The notes under the pieces are model-generated. The model was not told the DNA's origin, did no database searches, and saw only the letters and a list, made by a program, of their open reading frames with translations. DNA of 5,441 nt from an uncultured Clostridium sp. (GTDB lineage: Bacteria > Bacillota_A > Clostridia > TANB77 > CAG-508). The stretch's first letter is position 1. The number at the start of each line of letters is the position of its first letter. This document shows, in pieces, positions 5,024 through 5,441 of this stretch. The DNA lies in NCBI GenBank assembly GCA_938045355.1, contig CALIMU010000001.1, positions 1 through 5,441 on the forward strand, read 5' to 3'. A program made the translations under genes and the position numbers.

Positions 5024-5441
5024 TTATACTGCTTCTTCCAAATCTATTTTTGTAGAGTTAAATACATCATTTTTCTTTTTAATAAATATTTTACCTCCAC
5101 GTATGTATGCTTCTACAAAGTCTATTCTCCATCTTACCTTTTTTCTTATTCTGGTGGTAATATACCATCTAGCTACTGAAAATACACTTCTTTCAAAACA
5201 TTTGAATAAAGGATTAATACCTTTCGAAAAATCTTTTGTATAATTCTCTGCTATTACCAAAAATACTAACTCTTTAGTTTCTAAGTCTGTATATATGTAA
5301 TCAATATAACCACTGTCTGTTTGGAAATATGATGCTTGCATCGAATATCCTTTTTTTAATAGATTTTTATTTTTATCAGAAACATAAGCAACTTCTTCAA
5401 CTTTATCAACAGAACTTAAAAGTGCAATAAGAGGAGAAGTA
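5024..5441 (-). CDS. YraN/UPF0102-like protein with altered nuclease motifs, 5' end outside window
   Basis: Visible residues match the YraN (UPF0102) family, predicted restriction-endonuclease-fold proteins, in spacing more than in catalytic residues. The family pattern GY..........R...GEID appears as GYSMQASYFQTDSGYID, with G, Y, the GxID block and the 17-residue spacing kept. Next, ELVFLVIAENY aligns with the family's LVFVEVKyR, and WRIDFVEAYI with RFDVvei. The expected catalytic Glu of GEID is Tyr, and FVEVK has become FLVIA, so nuclease activity is doubtful. ATG 5341 has AAAGGA six bases upstream and gives 105 residues. However, GY and the preceding LLKKGY lie upstream of it in the same open frame, which reaches the window edge with no other start codon. 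I therefore favour a start outside the window, with an N-terminus longer than is usual. The family call is moderate; a degenerate paralogue is the main alternative. Confidence 0.55.
   Translation of the reverse strand, partial: TSPLIALLSSVDKVEEVAYVSDKNKNLLKKGYSMQASYFQTDSGYIDYIYTDLETKELVFLVIAENYTKDFSKGINPLFKCFERSVFSVARWYITTRIRKKVRWRIDFVEAYIRGGKIFIKKKNDVFNSTKIDLEEAV

Noticed and set aside
1..5441. Stop-codon reassignment (UGA as Trp or Gly)
   Set aside because: yigZ ends at TGA in the expected place, and the breaks occur at CGG, not at stops. No internal TGA is needed as sense.
1..5441. Inteins, introns, CRISPR repeats, insertion sequences, tRNA or rRNA genes
   Set aside because: The disruptions are one base long, and I found no spaced direct repeats, transposase, cloverleaf or rRNA-like GC-richer segment.

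Overview
This window comes from a very AT-rich bacterial chromosome. By eye, GC is near or below one quarter, Arg is almost always AGA/AGG, and the Shine-Dalgarno sequences are AAAGG(A). That fits a low-GC Firmicute/Mollicute-like or Fusobacteriota-like organism; I cannot choose between them from this stretch. TAA and TGA both act as stops. Every convincing gene lies on the minus strand, so transcription runs from high to low coordinates.

In transcription order the layout is: (1) the 3' part of a YraN/UPF0102-like gene whose usual nuclease residues are replaced (5441-5024, entering from outside the window); (2) a 191-nt spacer with a terminator-like hairpin, a possible -10 box and a 14-bp palindrome; (3) a YigZ/IMPACT-family gene (4832-4137); (4) ruvB, the Holliday-junction branch-migration ATPase (4090-3084); (5) a PAP2 membrane phosphatase (3081-2449); (6) a DnaQ-like DEDDh 3'-5' exonuclease (2395-1813); (7) polA, DNA polymerase I, cut off by the window edge (1799 to 2). 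Genes 3 to 7 are spaced 46, 2, 53 and 13 nt apart and each has its own Shine-Dalgarno sequence, so they look like one operon centred on DNA recombination, repair and replication.

The striking observation is recoding. ruvB, the exonuclease gene and polA are each broken in a naive translation: ruvB at five places and the other two at one place each. All seven breaks have the same form. An in-frame CGG codon is followed by A, and the protein homology resumes in the +1 frame with GGA (Gly). Counting CGGA as one glycine restores a 333-residue RuvB (Walker A GLGKTT, RDRFG, GGPVG and LGEE motifs all rebuilt), a 193-residue DEDDh exonuclease with all catalytic residues, and a continuous polA. The only two other minus-strand CGG triplets in the window are out of frame and cause no shift, and no CGG is used as an ordinary Arg codon. 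Ordinary GGA codons in near-identical contexts carry no extra C. The best reading is systematic +1 frameshifting, or four-base decoding of CGGA as glycine, in a genome where CGG is unassigned or unread. A systematic sequencing artefact is the main alternative and cannot be excluded from one sequence.

The plus-strand open frames are AT-rich shadows of these genes. I see no tRNA, rRNA, CRISPR array, insertion sequence or phage gene.
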